This document shows, piece by piece, positions 1 through 16,327 of a stretch of 64,000 bases of DNA (position 1 is the first letter of the stretch; each line of letters starts with the position of its first letter). The position numbers were made by a program, and so were the translations under genes. Source of the DNA: Litomosoides sigmodontis (taxonomy: Eukaryota > Nematoda > Chromadorea > Rhabditida > Onchocercidae). A model generated the notes under the pieces. The model was not told where the DNA came from. It saw nothing but the letters and a program-made list of their open reading frames with translations, and searched no databases. The stretch is taken from the NCBI GenBank assembly GCA_963070105.1, contig OY718807.1:4685001-4749000 (forward strand). Reading direction: 5' to 3'.

Positions 1-3000
1 CATTGGTAAGTGATAAGATGGCAATGAATTTTACACGTTCAAATAAAAATCTCTTAAAATAATTCACCAAAAAGCAAACGGCTCCGAGCACAATGATCAA
101 TGATCATTACAAGCAAAAACTTGAAGCTTTCTAAACAAGCAAATTTGCAACGAAGCACTTCATCTAACGGAGCGCTTACATTTGATGATACAATCGTCGG
201 ATCGCACGGCGCCTTTCAACGCTGCAAAGCTTAAAATACTCGGAAGGGGTCAGTTGTCCGTTAAATGCTTGTAAACGGTAAGTGATCAATGACCGCTTGG
301 TTGACATTGAAACATTTTCTGACGCATAAAAAGACATTAATCAAATAAAATCAATTAAAAACGAGCAAACAGTTAAACTTCCCTTTTTAAATAAAAACCT
401 CTTAATAATTTGCTATTAATATTTGTTTAAGTGTTAGGAAAAAAAAGCTGAACATTTAATTGTTGCCTTTTTCCTCATTTCATTAAATTATTATGAATGA
501 TTGAAATGCTTATATTTAATTAATCAACAAATTAGATCTAATTATTCAATGAAAAATGCAAAATTGTTTTTATTCGAACAACCCTAACAGTGGCCTTTAA
601 TAATTTAAACTCTTCACAGTTTTTTTTAATTAAAATAAAATTATTGCGAATATTGTGCAAAATTTCTGATTAAATTAACTACATATCATATTTATAACAG
701 TACATTTAAAAAAAAAGTTCTACGATAGTATATTTATGTGATGAAATAAGCAATTTTTAACCACTCAACGAACGTAACATATACAACAGCTAATTTTGAG
801 AAAACAATAAATTGAAAGCTGAAATTAGCTAATAGTATCATATATCGCATAGACTTATCGAAATTCACGGAGTGAAATAATAAGTGGAAGTGCCGCTTAT
901 ATACTGAAATTTTTTTTAAAAAAAAGTGAACTTCGAAATAAGAGAAGGGTAATACGGAGTTATTCAGAATCTGTCTTTTTCTCTGTTCTTTTTCTTTCTA
1001 CCTTTTTTTCGCTAAAAGAATGAGATTATTGGTGATCAGTAGTGGAAGAGATTATTAGAAAAGCAGGACGCTAAGTAATTGAATTTTTTGGGAGAATTAA
1101 ATTTTCGTATCGATGAATTTGATTTGAAGCATTCCTATTCCAATTTCTCTACCACCTGAATTTAATATCTCCCAGACATTTTTGTAGTTCCTATTTGAGG
1201 GTTTTTTTTGAACGCAAAATTGCACAAGTGAGCTGCAGCAATAATTAAAGTGATGGAAATATGCGCCTATAATTAAACCGCGCATTTGTCGCAGCATTCG
1301 TTAGCGGTGAATTGTGATAATCAAATTTCCATGCTTCAATAGAACTAATTCATTCAGTAATCTGACTCTTCTTTTTTTTGCAGGATATTTCGCACTTTGT
1401 TTTGTCGGATGTAAAGGCTTACAACGGAAAGATTTGTCTTAAAGATAGAAAGAAGGAATGAGAGTGGAAGAGAGCGAAAGACGAAGAAGAAAGATTTCCG
1501 AATTTTTTTAATGAATAACACAGACTGACGAATGTTTTATTAAAAACTATGTTACAGCATTATTCGCTCATCCATCAAATTATTCCTCACAACATTTCCA
1601 CGCTTATCAGTCTTATCATATCAGTTAGTCAGTTTAAGTATTTCTAAGTAAAAATTATTACTTCCAATTTTGAAATTTTACAAAAAAAAGCTAAGTAAAC
1701 ACTAGTTTAGCGTTTGCAGAGTGATGAAGCACAGAATATGCATGCTGTAATGAATTGAAGATCGGAAGGAAAAGTAGGAACTGATTGAAAATACAAAGTA
1801 CGCTTTTCAACACGGAACACTGAGGAAATATTCATTGACTCTGAAATGACTAATAAATTACCATCTCATCCACCTCTCTCTTCCTGCGGTAGAAAAAAAA
1901 AGAACTAATGTTTCACACTCTATATTAGCTTAAAAGCTTGCGTGTAGTGGAAAGAGAACAGATCAAACGGCTAGACCTATTGAACTTCAAAATGCTGTGA
2001 TTTTTTGCAGTCTTTACAGTAGCAAAAATTTTTGCTGAAAAAAGTTACGGTAAGCAGCGGTATCTTTTTAATAACCAAAACGATTACAGCTAGCAGCAGA
2101 ATGATCTAACGAAGTCGTGAATACACGAAGATATTGCAATTATGTCAAAGATCTCTGATTGAAAAATGTTAACATTTAACACTTACTTAAAATTTCACTT
2201 CACAGAAAAATTAACTTTATTAATAAAAAGTATTTAAGTGGTTTTGCTCTAAAACTATGGAAAAAGTCACACTGCACGGTGTGATTTGGTTGATTTCTTC
2301 GGTGGTATGCAAATGAATTTATCATTTAAGTGAAAATGGCGAGAAAATTTGAATACTATTAGCAAAGGTCACACAGTTGACCTTAACTAGATGTTACTAA
2401 ATTATTTTTTCCTCAATTTCAGTAGCGTAACGATCATATGTTTGCATTACTGAAGAGGCACTTACATCATCAATTTTCGGTACATTCCATTCTCATACAA
2501 TCTATTGTTCAATCATTTCAGCTTTGCTTCTTTTCCAATGATTTAAAATACATTGCAATCGATCACTTAATGGACGAGTAGGACTTCCATCCAAGCAATT
2601 GCCAAATTGTATTTAAAAACAGAACTTCCGGGAAGCAGGCAACAACTGCTGGCTGGAAACTGTCACAATGATTGAAACTGGAAAAGTGCTCAAGTCAACA
2701 AGATAAGTAGTAGGAACAGCTTAAAAGCTTTTTCATTTTGAAAAACGCAAAAAAAACGCTTTGCAACTTGTACTATTAAGTTAGAATGATAGATCAGATG
2801 CTTGCCTCCTAGATTATTCGCAACAAAAGTAGCTGACTGTGATAAATATCGACAGCGGCTGATGAGATTTTAGGAAGGATAGAATATCTCGGACAAAGTA
2901 TGCAAGCTTTTCTAATTAAGTAAAATGGGAAAGAGTAAGTGAAAAATGCTATATAAACAAACACAGAATAATTTCTTGCCAAGCAGTCTTTTCCTTTAAA

Positions 3001-3675
3001 GTCCAATTAGTAAAAGTCAAGTGCTTCTTCGGTACTTTCAATGTTTGATGCAAAACCGCCTTTGAATAATTATTCAAAGGAAATTAAAATTAATCCCATT
3101 GATCATTTGATTGCGTACTTCATGAATCGAAGTATTTCAGTCAAATATTATGGCGTCCGGCAGCAACAGTTATCTCTCGCGCGGTTGAACAATGATCAAT
3201 TCTCAATACCGTTTAAAAAAAGATTATTCGATTTTATTTTAAACCATGATACATATTTAACTGATCATTTCATCTCACAATACGAGTAATCATTCTAGTA
3301 TAAGCTACTTTAGAGAGATCATTTATATAATATGAAATTGATTACAACGAAATGAATTTAATGAGATTTATTACTGGAAACCTATCTGGGCTACTGCAAA
3401 AACATCCTTTTATAACAATCAGAACTTGGGCCAATCATTCCTGAAGCAATGTCTAACTTCGTATTATTAATCAATCTTAGTCTTCCGATTTCCATCTGCC
3501 CCTGGTTTCCGATCTGTTACCGACCCACTACTCACATCATTCACTATTCTATTTCTATGTTTAGTTAATCACTTAATTCAAGCTACTAATTCAAAGCTAC
3601 TCTAGAAATTTCCAATAAAAAACGGTGCACGAATCCATGTGCACTGAATGCTTCACCAAGGAATCAACATCTGTT
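1..3675. other. Mostly non-coding left flank
   Basis: This AT-rich stretch has no protein I recognise. A strong plus-strand donor (GTAAGTG) sits at about position 6 and a similar one near 279. A strong polypyrimidine acceptor (run of T then GCAG) ends at 1383 and is followed by 25 open codons to a TGA near 1461. This could be the last exon of a plus-strand gene that starts left of the window, but no homology supports it. A plus-strand open frame at 3041-3289 has no signal peptide or recognisable domain and I do not call it. Confidence 0.4.
1384..1461 (+). CDS. Possible terminal exon of a gene entering from the left
   Basis: An acceptor with a long pyrimidine tract (cttctttttttt-GCAG) is followed by an open frame beginning DISHFVLSDVKAYNG and ending at TGA. 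Two strong donors near positions 6 and 279 could pair with it. No domain is recognisable and the exon is short, so this is only a candidate. Transcript reads crossing from position 5 or 279 to 1384 would settle it. Confidence 0.2.
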   Translation, partial: DISHFVLSDVKAYNGKICLKDRKKE

Positions 3676-4857
3676 TCAATCGTATGGTGGTAAGCCCATA
3701 GTTTCCGGTCTGAATTCTTCGAAATTCTTCAAAATACATCCTATCTTATCTCTCACTTCTTCGGGTGGCTTCATATATGTCATATCGGGAATCATAACAA
3801 CTTGCATGCCGGCAGCAATAGCTGCCCGAACACCATTTGCTGAATCTTCAAATACCAAAATATTTAAGGCACTCTCTGCCTTTTGTTGGAATCGATTCAT
3901 TGTAGCGAAATACGGATCGGGGGCCGGTTTTCCACGCTTAATTTCTGGATCATCTCCAGCCAATACCTTAATCGATTTTTAGCATATCATATCATGTGTT
4001 TTGAAAAATGTGGACGTAATCATACTAACGTCAACGTTTGCAGGCTATTTTACAAATGCCTACTAATTTTTTATGAACGAAATAGCGGAAAAAGCTTACG
4101 ATTAAAGGAATTAAATCGAGTAACTCCGTATGTGTAGCCATCTTTGTATTAAACTCATCTTTAGTTGAACTGGTACATATTGCTATATGTATATTGTGCT
4201 CTGATAAATGTCGTACCAGTCGCATAACACCGGGAACAAGTGGACATTTAGCCATAAGTTCATGCGATAACGTATTATACTGCTTGCGATATTCCTCAGT
4301 TGAAAGCTTCCCTTCCATACCAAACTTAAATGTTCTACCTTGTAGTTTAAAATTCACAAGGAACAAAATATCAACTGCTCCCATCGACGATTTCAGTATA
4401 AATCATTCGAAATATTGCTTTAGCTTCCATATTTTCCTGTGAACTGAATCCCACATGTGCATGAAGATTCAAATTTGAAAAAAGGCAAACAATACAAAAG
4501 TTCAGAAAATAAAATAAAAATGCGGTGCAAGCATCCTATACTTTGTCTGGGACATAAATGTTTCACTTTAACTTTCGCTAATAACTATCTTGCTGTGACT
4601 TCGACAAATATTGAAAAACACTGCATAAGTTCCGAAATTCCAAAATTAATGCAAAAAACTGATATTACATGTTTTATAAGAAATAGTTCACTGCTTGAAA
4701 TAGGTGTTCCCGTGATTCGAAGCATCAGCTCAGGCGTAAAAGTTTTCCCATATTTACTCCAAAGTTTCTGATATATCTGGAAGTTAATGCGCTCCGAATC
4801 AATTAACACACCATCCAAATCGAAGATTACGTGCGTTATTTTTGGTTGTGAACTCAT
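3676..4857 (-). CDS. PUDP: Pseudouridine-5'-phosphatase-like HAD hydrolase
   Basis: HAD-superfamily phosphatase of the PUDP/HDHD1 type, expected to remove phosphate from pseudouridine 5'-monophosphate in the cytosol. The N-terminal exon has the catalytic motif FDLDGVLID (nucleophile Asp13, acid/base Asp15). Later come the motif II threonine/serine (CTSST), GDDPEIKRGKPAPDPY (motif III region with its lysine) and VFEDSANGVRAAIAAGMQVV (motif IV). The end, MGLPPYD, closely matches the human GLPSYE tail. The predicted protein is about 259 residues against 228 in human; the extra residues lie in the cap region around exons 1-3. An AG acceptor (ATTTTCCAG) lies 4 nt before the ATG, supporting this start and trans-splicing. 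Exons are about 4857-4669, 4434-4376, 4338-4102 and 3966-3676. The second intron would be only 37 nt, so the cap region needs checking. It is divergent from NOL9. Confidence 0.93.
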
Positions 4858-5511
4858 CGATCTGGAAAATTTTAAGAATTCCTAAATTCCATAAATTCAA
4901 AAGTTTCAAGTGCTACATTTGTTGCATGTAACATATTAGAGCAAAAATCCATTCTACACGTCTTTGAACTGAACGGTTTTAAACTTCTCTTCGTTCCACA
5001 CAATGGACCATCTACAAGGACTTTCCCCACTACCATCGTCGGATAACTCTCGCTTTAGCATAATTAACTTAGACCATTGGAAGGATTAGTGTTGATTAGT
5101 GCTTAGATAGGCTTGTGAAAAGATTGCAGAAATGAGAGAGAGCGTAAGCTTTAGGATGGGAGTGAAATAGCGCTAAATAGTTGGAAGGCACAGAGATCGT
5201 TAGGATTGCGAAAGGCCTGAGGAAGTTTGAATACAAAAGCGGGAGTTTTTGCTCTTTGTGGGTGCCGGTGATTGTGGGGGGGGGGGGGGGGGGTTGATTG
5301 GAGGAGTGGGGGGGGAGGGGGACGGGGCATTAGTTTCACGGGGTGGAGGGCAGGTGTGGTTTTCTTTCTCCAAAAAATAGCGTACAGCTTGAAGCTCTTT
5401 CCAGAATTCTTAATGTGATTGGTTTAATTCAGTTTCAGGTTTCCCTATTTTAGTTTAATGATATTGCAGTAATAGTGATTGCGATTTGAGCGTATCGCGG
5501 AAGTTAGAAAT
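4858..5511. promoter_or_regulatory. Shared divergent promoter region of PUDP and NOL9
   Basis: This is the only sequence between the start of PUDP (minus) and the start of NOL9 (plus), so it should hold both promoters. It contains an unusual G-rich block at 5274-5330 and a trans-splice-like acceptor (ATATTGCAG) ending at 5469, 42 nt before the NOL9 ATG. Promoter function is inferred from position only. Confidence 0.5.
5274..5330 (+). repeat. Poly-G run and G-quadruplex-prone cluster
   Basis: A run of about 18 consecutive G is followed within 40 nt by further runs of 7, 4-5 and 4 G on the plus strand. Four or more G-tracts this close fit the usual quadruplex pattern. In a genome this AT-rich it stands out strongly. 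Confidence 0.85.
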
Positions 5512-9877
<4,366 letters not shown>

Positions 9878-11585
9878 CGTCTCTTAATCAATATCGGTCC
9901 TTTGCAAAACTTTTTTATCATCTGGAGCATTTGAAAAGAAACAAAAAGAACGACGCCGCAGATTGCTGAATGTTTGAAAAAAATCAGTTGCTTTACCAAA
10001 TAAGTCCCACAATATGTCTTCGATTTTAAGGAAATTATCTTCATATCACTTATCCTTCTATTCGGGTATGACAAAAATTCATTTTTTAATAATTGTTGGA
10101 TGTTAATTTTTCCTTATGTTTTATGACCATTTAATGGTAACTTGCAAAATTAAATTTTAAATCTCATGGGAACTCATTCTTTTATGAAGTGACATATCGG
10201 GTATCCAGTCACTTCAAAACGTGAATAATTACACTTTTCTCGAGAAGACGAAAAGCCTGGATCATAAAGGATACAGATTTTAAAGGATCTTAAAGAGATC
10301 CTTTAAAATTTTTTTTTTGCTTTTTTTTAAGCAGATTTTTGCTTCCTTTATCCCCTTCATCGTTGATCTGCTATTAGCATAGATGATGCCTTGTAGACGT
10401 ATAGTGTTATAGCATGGTCAGCGTGAGTTGTCGACGTCTTACGTTAGCTATACAACATATCTTTTCGTAAGTGGACAACCAGGCATTCACAAAATTACAA
10501 GCGTAATGGTGGCGATCGTTTATCTTATATTGTATAATAAAGGTCTGGTCTATCGGATTTTTTCAACTGGTTGGAATTATGTTTCAAGTTTTTAAACGTT
10601 CCTTTCATTTTGGGAATACGGATTTCGAGTGACATCAATTGGTTGAAATTGTCAGTGTGAATAGTGAATAGTTGAAAAGTGGGTGAATAGTTGAATTGAA
10701 TGAATAGTCGAAAAGTGAGATTTTTGTTCAATTCAAAGGTTTTATGATAAATTCTGTGAGGTTGAGAATAAATCATCTGTGATTGGAATTACGTATCGCA
10801 TAATTGCCTATTACATACATTTAGGGACATTTCCGTGGAATTTTATTAATGGCATTCTCCTGCGTGCATGGTGCATGACTCATGTAATAGTTTTTTTAGC
10901 GGAACCTGCCAGTAGCAGTAACAAGGATATGACAGGTGTTACTTGGCCAAAAGAGCGAAATCGGCAAATGCAATGCATTGACCAAGTCTTGTCTAAATGT
11001 TTAAAAACAATTCTAGATTGTTTTACTGTCCCTTGGTCATAAGGAGATTTTAATAAATGGTGAGATTTTCGAGGTAAAATTGTAGAATTCTCAAATGAAA
11101 CTATTTCATTTCCTGCAGTGTTTCCGTCAAGTGAGACACATCCTTTTCTATTCATTTTTAGATACTGCAGAAGCTGTTATTAAATAATTAATATTGAAGA
11201 TTGTTATTTCATATACCACAAATCAGTATATCCTCCTACCTTAGGTGAACGAAGACAAGGGCTCAGTTTCTGTCTCGAGTGACAGGTCTACCGGTTCAAT
11301 TTAAATTATCGCTTCTATAAATTCGTTTTTATTCTGACAAATGAAATGTAGTCCAATAGGAAGATTGGAGCAAAAAATACACTTAGCATAACGGATTTCG
11401 TGATTCTTGCTACTGAAATGTGTGGATTATGTGAAGTGAAGGGTAAGCCATAATTAGGAAATATGAGCAATTAATACTATTTAAAACCTCAAACAATGAT
11501 TTGGAATTGAATGAATCTGAAATGTGAATGGTAAAATATCCGGATTGTCGGAATAACTGCGATATTCACTATAAAATGGGTCGCT
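9878..11585. other. Intergenic region between NOL9 and the His-rich gene
   Basis: These are the convergent 3' flanks of NOL9 (plus) and the His-rich gene (minus). No supported exon was found. It includes a perfect 14-bp inverted repeat with a following T-run (10277-10318) and a degenerate repeat of the unit GAATAGTTGAA at about 10657-10712. Confidence 0.6.
10277..10318 (+). repeat. Perfect 14-bp hairpin followed by a T-run
   Basis: The arms at 10277-10290 and 10296-10309 (ATTTTAAAGGATCT and its exact complement) flank a 5-nt loop, and about ten T follow at once. The shape resembles an intrinsic terminator or a short Pol III hairpin transcript. It lies 400 bp beyond the NOL9 stop. Function is unknown. 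Confidence 0.75.
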
Positions 11586-13164
11586 CTAATCTAGGCCGTG
11601 TTCCCAACCGTGGTGCCATTTGCCCCACTCTGCCGGACTACTCCATGAATCAGATCCGTGTTCATAACCATGTTCATGAGGTGCAGTCCATTCATCGTGG
11701 TGTCCGTGATGATGGTGATGATGATGAGGAGGTAGAGAGGGAGTTTCGGGAACGGTAGTATGATGATGGTGCCCTTTATGTGCTCCATGACCTGAAGAAA
11801 AGCACTAGAAATGACAATAGGAAACACTGAGGTGTGTTCAAAGCGATTTTCAACTTAATCCTACTATAAAATTCCTTCTTTCCAGAAACTCATCATAGGC
11901 AGTAATTGCAAACAGCAAATATCACAGAGCGTTGTACCTTTCGAGTAGTCCTTTCCATCCTCATCTTCATAGCCCTTACGGATGTTACTGGCCCAGCCAT
12001 GGTGAAATCCCCCTTCTTGCTCATGTGTCCTAAGGCCGTTTGCATCATTATGATATCCTTTTCCATGTTTATCCCAACCAGACGCTGCATGCACATCTAG
12101 AAAATTATTTCACATGAAATTTCTAGCTGAATTTATATAAAATAAAAAGTTGCTGGAAAATTTATGAACAATTAAACATGCAATGCCTTAATAATAGAAT
12201 AAGAATATTTCGCACACGGTTGTATAGAATTTTTCATTATTACCTGATTCATGATCCTTCAAACTATGATGCGAACGATCGGCTCCGGTTTTCTGCCGGT
12301 GCTTTTCATCGGTGTAAAACTGCTCCACATGATATTCCGGCTGTTTGTATTGATAATCAAAAAATCCAAACGTTTTTGCTTTAACATCTGCAGAATTTCA
12401 TTACTTTCGCAGATTAAAATTATTTCGAAAATATACCACTTGAAACTTTTCCTTTTCTTGCCAGTTTTCTTTGACAAATTTTTTGTGGAGAAAAGATAAA
12501 CAGTACCTTTTCCGTGTATTCTGGCTTGATCAACATGCTTGGATGCTCCTTTCTCAGCGGCAGCTGACGCGTGTTTACCTATGCCAGCTGCTGACTTCAA
12601 AGCATGCTGTTCCGCTTCCTCATTCACCGCATGATTAAATGCAGCGGAATTCTTCGCCTGATGCCCATCCTTTTTAATCACATATCCGCTGTCATGTCCA
12701 TCACTCCAGTCACCCCACGAAATGCTGTGTTCGTTCCTCACTTTATCACGTTTCGGAATTGCGTGCCACGCAGCACTTCTTAAATTTATATCAGAATTGT
12801 CAATTGCATCTTACAAATCATTAGATTTACATGCTATCTTCTATGCTCACAAAAGATACCAACCAGTTTCTCTGTGTGCTTTTCATTCCTGTCGTAAATT
12901 TTTTCATAAGACTTTTCACACTTTTACATGTTTCGTCATTTTTACAATTTCATCTACGATTAGCGAATGCTTAGATAAATTCCCAATAAAGACTTGTAAC
13001 TCATAAAGATCTATCTGTTACATCTGTTTGCAAGCAATAAATCAGCTTATATATTTGAGGAAATTCCTGAAAGACAAAAAAAAGTGGAAAACATACCGCG
13101 ACAATCGTAAGGAGTAAGAAAGATCGGAAATGATAGTAATAAAGAAGCAAACTTTAAGAAGCAT
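11586..13164 (-). CDS. Secreted histidine/glycine-rich protein
   Basis: About 282 residues from five exons whose phases all join (about 13164-13095, 12779-12508, 12388-12244, 12095-11938, 11791-11586). Exon 1 encodes a signal peptide starting [18 protein letters not shown]. The mature part is very hydrophilic. It has [14 protein letters not shown], an Ala/Lys/His-rich stretch ([20 protein letters not shown]), a Tyr/Gln/His section, [15 protein letters not shown] and a tail with HHHH and seven consecutive His followed by GHH, then [11 protein letters not shown]. No Cys is seen after the signal sequence and no domain is recognised. The composition suggests metal binding or a structural, cuticle-associated role, but that is inference. 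The TTCAG acceptor ends 2 nt before the ATG, supporting the start and trans-splicing. Confidence 0.82.
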
Positions 13165-14840
13165 TACTGAATTTGCTTGTTGTATTTGATTGATGTGTTC
13201 CTCGTTAAAGAATTAAGAAGTATTACATGAAATGTAAGCTGAGAAGAGGGAGAAAAAAGAGCAATATTCGACTAAGAGGTATAATTTGCTTATATATAAT
13301 ACTGGTAAGTCGGTCAAGGCTAGTTTTTCCAACTGTCAATTGTTGTGTAGCTTTAATTATGCAGAAATATATATAGGATGCTTGAGGTGAATTATGATAA
13401 TGACTGCTTCTTATAAAATTTCAAACGAGCTTTTCCACATCAGATCATTGTGTCGGGTTAGAAACACGTTTTCAACTCATCTGTATTCCATTCTAACGTT
13501 TAACCATCGACGCCAACAAAGAAGGATGGAGGAAGGTAGAGAGAGAGGGAAAAAATTATCCATCACCCACATATACATGAAAATAGAGCAAGAAAAAAAA
13601 CAAGAATGTTTTAAAATTCGCTTTGTTAGAAAAAGGTTTCTGATTAGAACAAACTTGTTCCCAGCCAGAGTTTCTGTTGCAAAATGCAACTTTCCCCACA
13701 AACGATAACTTAAAATACATTAAAAAGAATATCGTAGAGGAACTGTCTATTGAAGATTTCTGTGATCAATTATTGAGTCATACTTTCACTTCATTTGCAG
13801 AACATTTTCAGGAAATTTATTGAGAAAGCAATTAATCATATGGAAACAGCATACTTATTTCACAACTTCTTGTGCAACTTCATTTTCGTTTTCCTTGTAG
13901 GGACATTGAATTTCTTTAGCATTCAATTCATTAGTATTAACCTAATATGCTAACTTTAAATTGTAGATTCGAAAATTTACATTTTTTTAATTTGGTGCAG
14001 TGGGTATGTTACAGGTTCAGGAAGAAACTTCAAGATATTTCAAATAATAGTCACAGTTCTAATGAGTCTTTTTCACTCATGTATTTCGAATGGATAATAG
14101 ATTCTTTGTCGAAATTCTATACGGGTTACTCTACCACACCAGATTAAAAGCAAGTATTACGAGTATACGATCCATTACTTCCTTCCGGCAGCAATTTTTC
14201 CTCAAATAGTAGGCTTTAACATGCGTGTTATTAGGTTGGCATTCGAAAAATTGGTTTTCGATAATCTGCAACTTCACTCAAAAAAGAGCAAATTGTGCAG
14301 AGATAGCGTAAAAGGTTCTTTAAAGGAATTTTATCGACAGTTAGAGTATCAATAGCTAAAAGAGATCTTCCAAAAAATAAATTTAAAAACTAAGGCCAGA
14401 CAGGAAGGTTTGTAATTTCATATAATAGAATTAATAGGCTAACAATCATATCGGAAAAAAGGCCTAAGTAAATGAAAAACGATATAGTACAAAGAAATTC
14501 AAATCGCTATACTGATGTAAATTTACATGCCATCAATTACCATCAAATATTGCCTTGCCCGATGGCTGAAATATGGCTACAAAAGCTTTAATGACTCACT
14601 GTTGCGAAATTAAGCTCTCAATATAAAATGTAGCTAATTTTTATACATCTATCTTAATAGCTAACTTTCCGCATAAAATCATGGGACTAAAATCTAGAAC
14701 TCAGATTGCGAACTAGTAATGCTCAATGTTTGTTTCCCTTGATTAAAAACATTAGGAAACATAGTGGCAGTGATCGAAACAAAGAACAAGTATTCTACTA
14801 GCAAATAAATATGAGATCTCGTTTCAGCCAAAATTAAGAT
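13165..14840. other. Intergenic region, nothing recognised
   Basis: This lies between the start of the His-rich gene and the end of the basic-protein gene, both on the minus strand. It is AT-rich with only short open frames. It should include the promoter of the His-rich gene immediately above 13164. Confidence 0.5.
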
Positions 14841-15958
14841 TCATAACATTCGTGCAAATTGTTCCAATCTATCTGTATCTGATACAATGTTCGCAACTGA
14901 CTGTTGTAAATTCGATGACTGAGCAACTTCTGTTTCTAACTGTGAAACGGTACCAGAGGCATCCTTCGAAGGAGCATTTTTCATTCCACAGTTATCACCT
15001 TCTGTCTCTGTCTTACACTTATTAGATATGTCATCACCACTTTTTTCATCCAAGAACTGAAAAAAGATGTTTTAAAGCAGAAAAACTATGATTAATAACT
15101 CGTTAAATTTAAGTAAAAATTTATACCTGAAAAAGCGACAATTAGACCATATATAATGAGAGAGATTAAAGGAATCAATGAAGAACTTACCTGGCCATCA
15201 GTAGGCTCAGCTCGAGAACGTCGCACAGTAATCGTCTGTGGTACATCCCAGGTAGGAATCTCAGCTTTTTGCGGGGATTTTTTCTTCGCTGGCGGAGATA
15301 CTGAAATCGTCGGTGTGGTTTCTCGTGAAGCAGATGACTCACAACATCTAAAGTAACTTGGAAATTTAATCTCAAAAACATAATACCTGAAAGGAATGTA
15401 GAGATAATAAATAAACAATGCTATTTGAAAGTTTTTTCGGTTTTGAAATAATTTAAAACTAGCGTAAGGTAAATTGCAACTAAGTACGCACTTCAAAATT
15501 CGAACACTTTTTTGGGAATTGCTCCCATGTTTCCTTTTCTCCAACATCACATTGTAATCGTTTCTTCGACTGGACAGTGAGCGACCAACGGACACATCTT
15601 TAATGGTTTCAGTCATAAAAACATGCAAAAAAAAGCTAGATTCAAAAATGATTAAAATCTAAACAAAATAGAAATTACCAGTGACCACTGAAGACGCTTT
15701 TGATCCGCGTGGGGTTCTCCTGTTTCTTTCTAAAGTATTAGTATAACTAGCCATTCCTTGAGTTTGCAACTGAAAATTTTGTAAAAATTTCTTTATAGAA
15801 ATCTTGTTTAGATGAAGTAAGGCAACCATGTCTATCAATATGAAGTTCACTTGTAATGCAGTAACGGGTTCGCTAATGGTAGCGCAATCCTTTTGCGTAC
15901 TAACAAAATTAAGAATGACTACAAATACTAAAAGCCATTGAAAAGTTAGAGTCAACAT
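14841..15958 (-). CDS. Unrecognised basic low-complexity protein downstream of smc-4
   Basis: The gene is supported by splice phase rather than homology. From the ATG at 15958 an exon encodes a signal-peptide-like start (MLTLTFQWLLVFVVILNFVS), then about 185 residues over exons near 15754, 15638-15494, 15349-15192 and 15056-14841. The body is basic and rich in Ser/Thr/Pro (ERNRRTPRGSK, PPAKKKSPQKAEIPTW, ITVRRSRAEP), then acidic, and ends SDTDRLEQFARML. An alternative start is the ATG at 15754, preceded by a TTTTCAG acceptor 15 nt upstream. That would remove the hydrophobic N-terminus and give a nuclear-looking protein of about 184 residues. I cannot decide between the two. The smc-4 stop is only 370 nt upstream on the same strand, which fits an operon. 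Function unknown. Confidence 0.6.
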
Positions 15959-16327
15959 TTCAAACTATTACACTGTTTAGCAAATGTAATTTCATATGAC
16001 TGTTGCTTACATTACAACATGAACAACACAATCCCGAATGTCATTCAAATGAATTCTTAATGGCTGTAATAATTCACCTGAAATTCATGTTTCTCATCTG
16101 CATGCTTTTCATTGTCCATTCCTTCATGTTTTTTCATTTCTTTCAACATATGAACTACAAAAAAAGACATCATTATCATCATTATTATAGAATATCATTA
16201 AATAGACTTATGTAAATATTCAGCATTAGCAGTAAATATCATAATGAAGTGAAATTCTCGGTGCTGGTCATTACAGACCAAAATAATTGTGCACCAAAGT
16301 GTAGCTCCAAAATCGACATCCGAATTT

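Noticed and set aside
3041..3289. 82-codon plus-strand open frame
   Set aside because: No signal peptide, domain, splice context or codon pattern distinguishes it from chance in AT-rich sequence.
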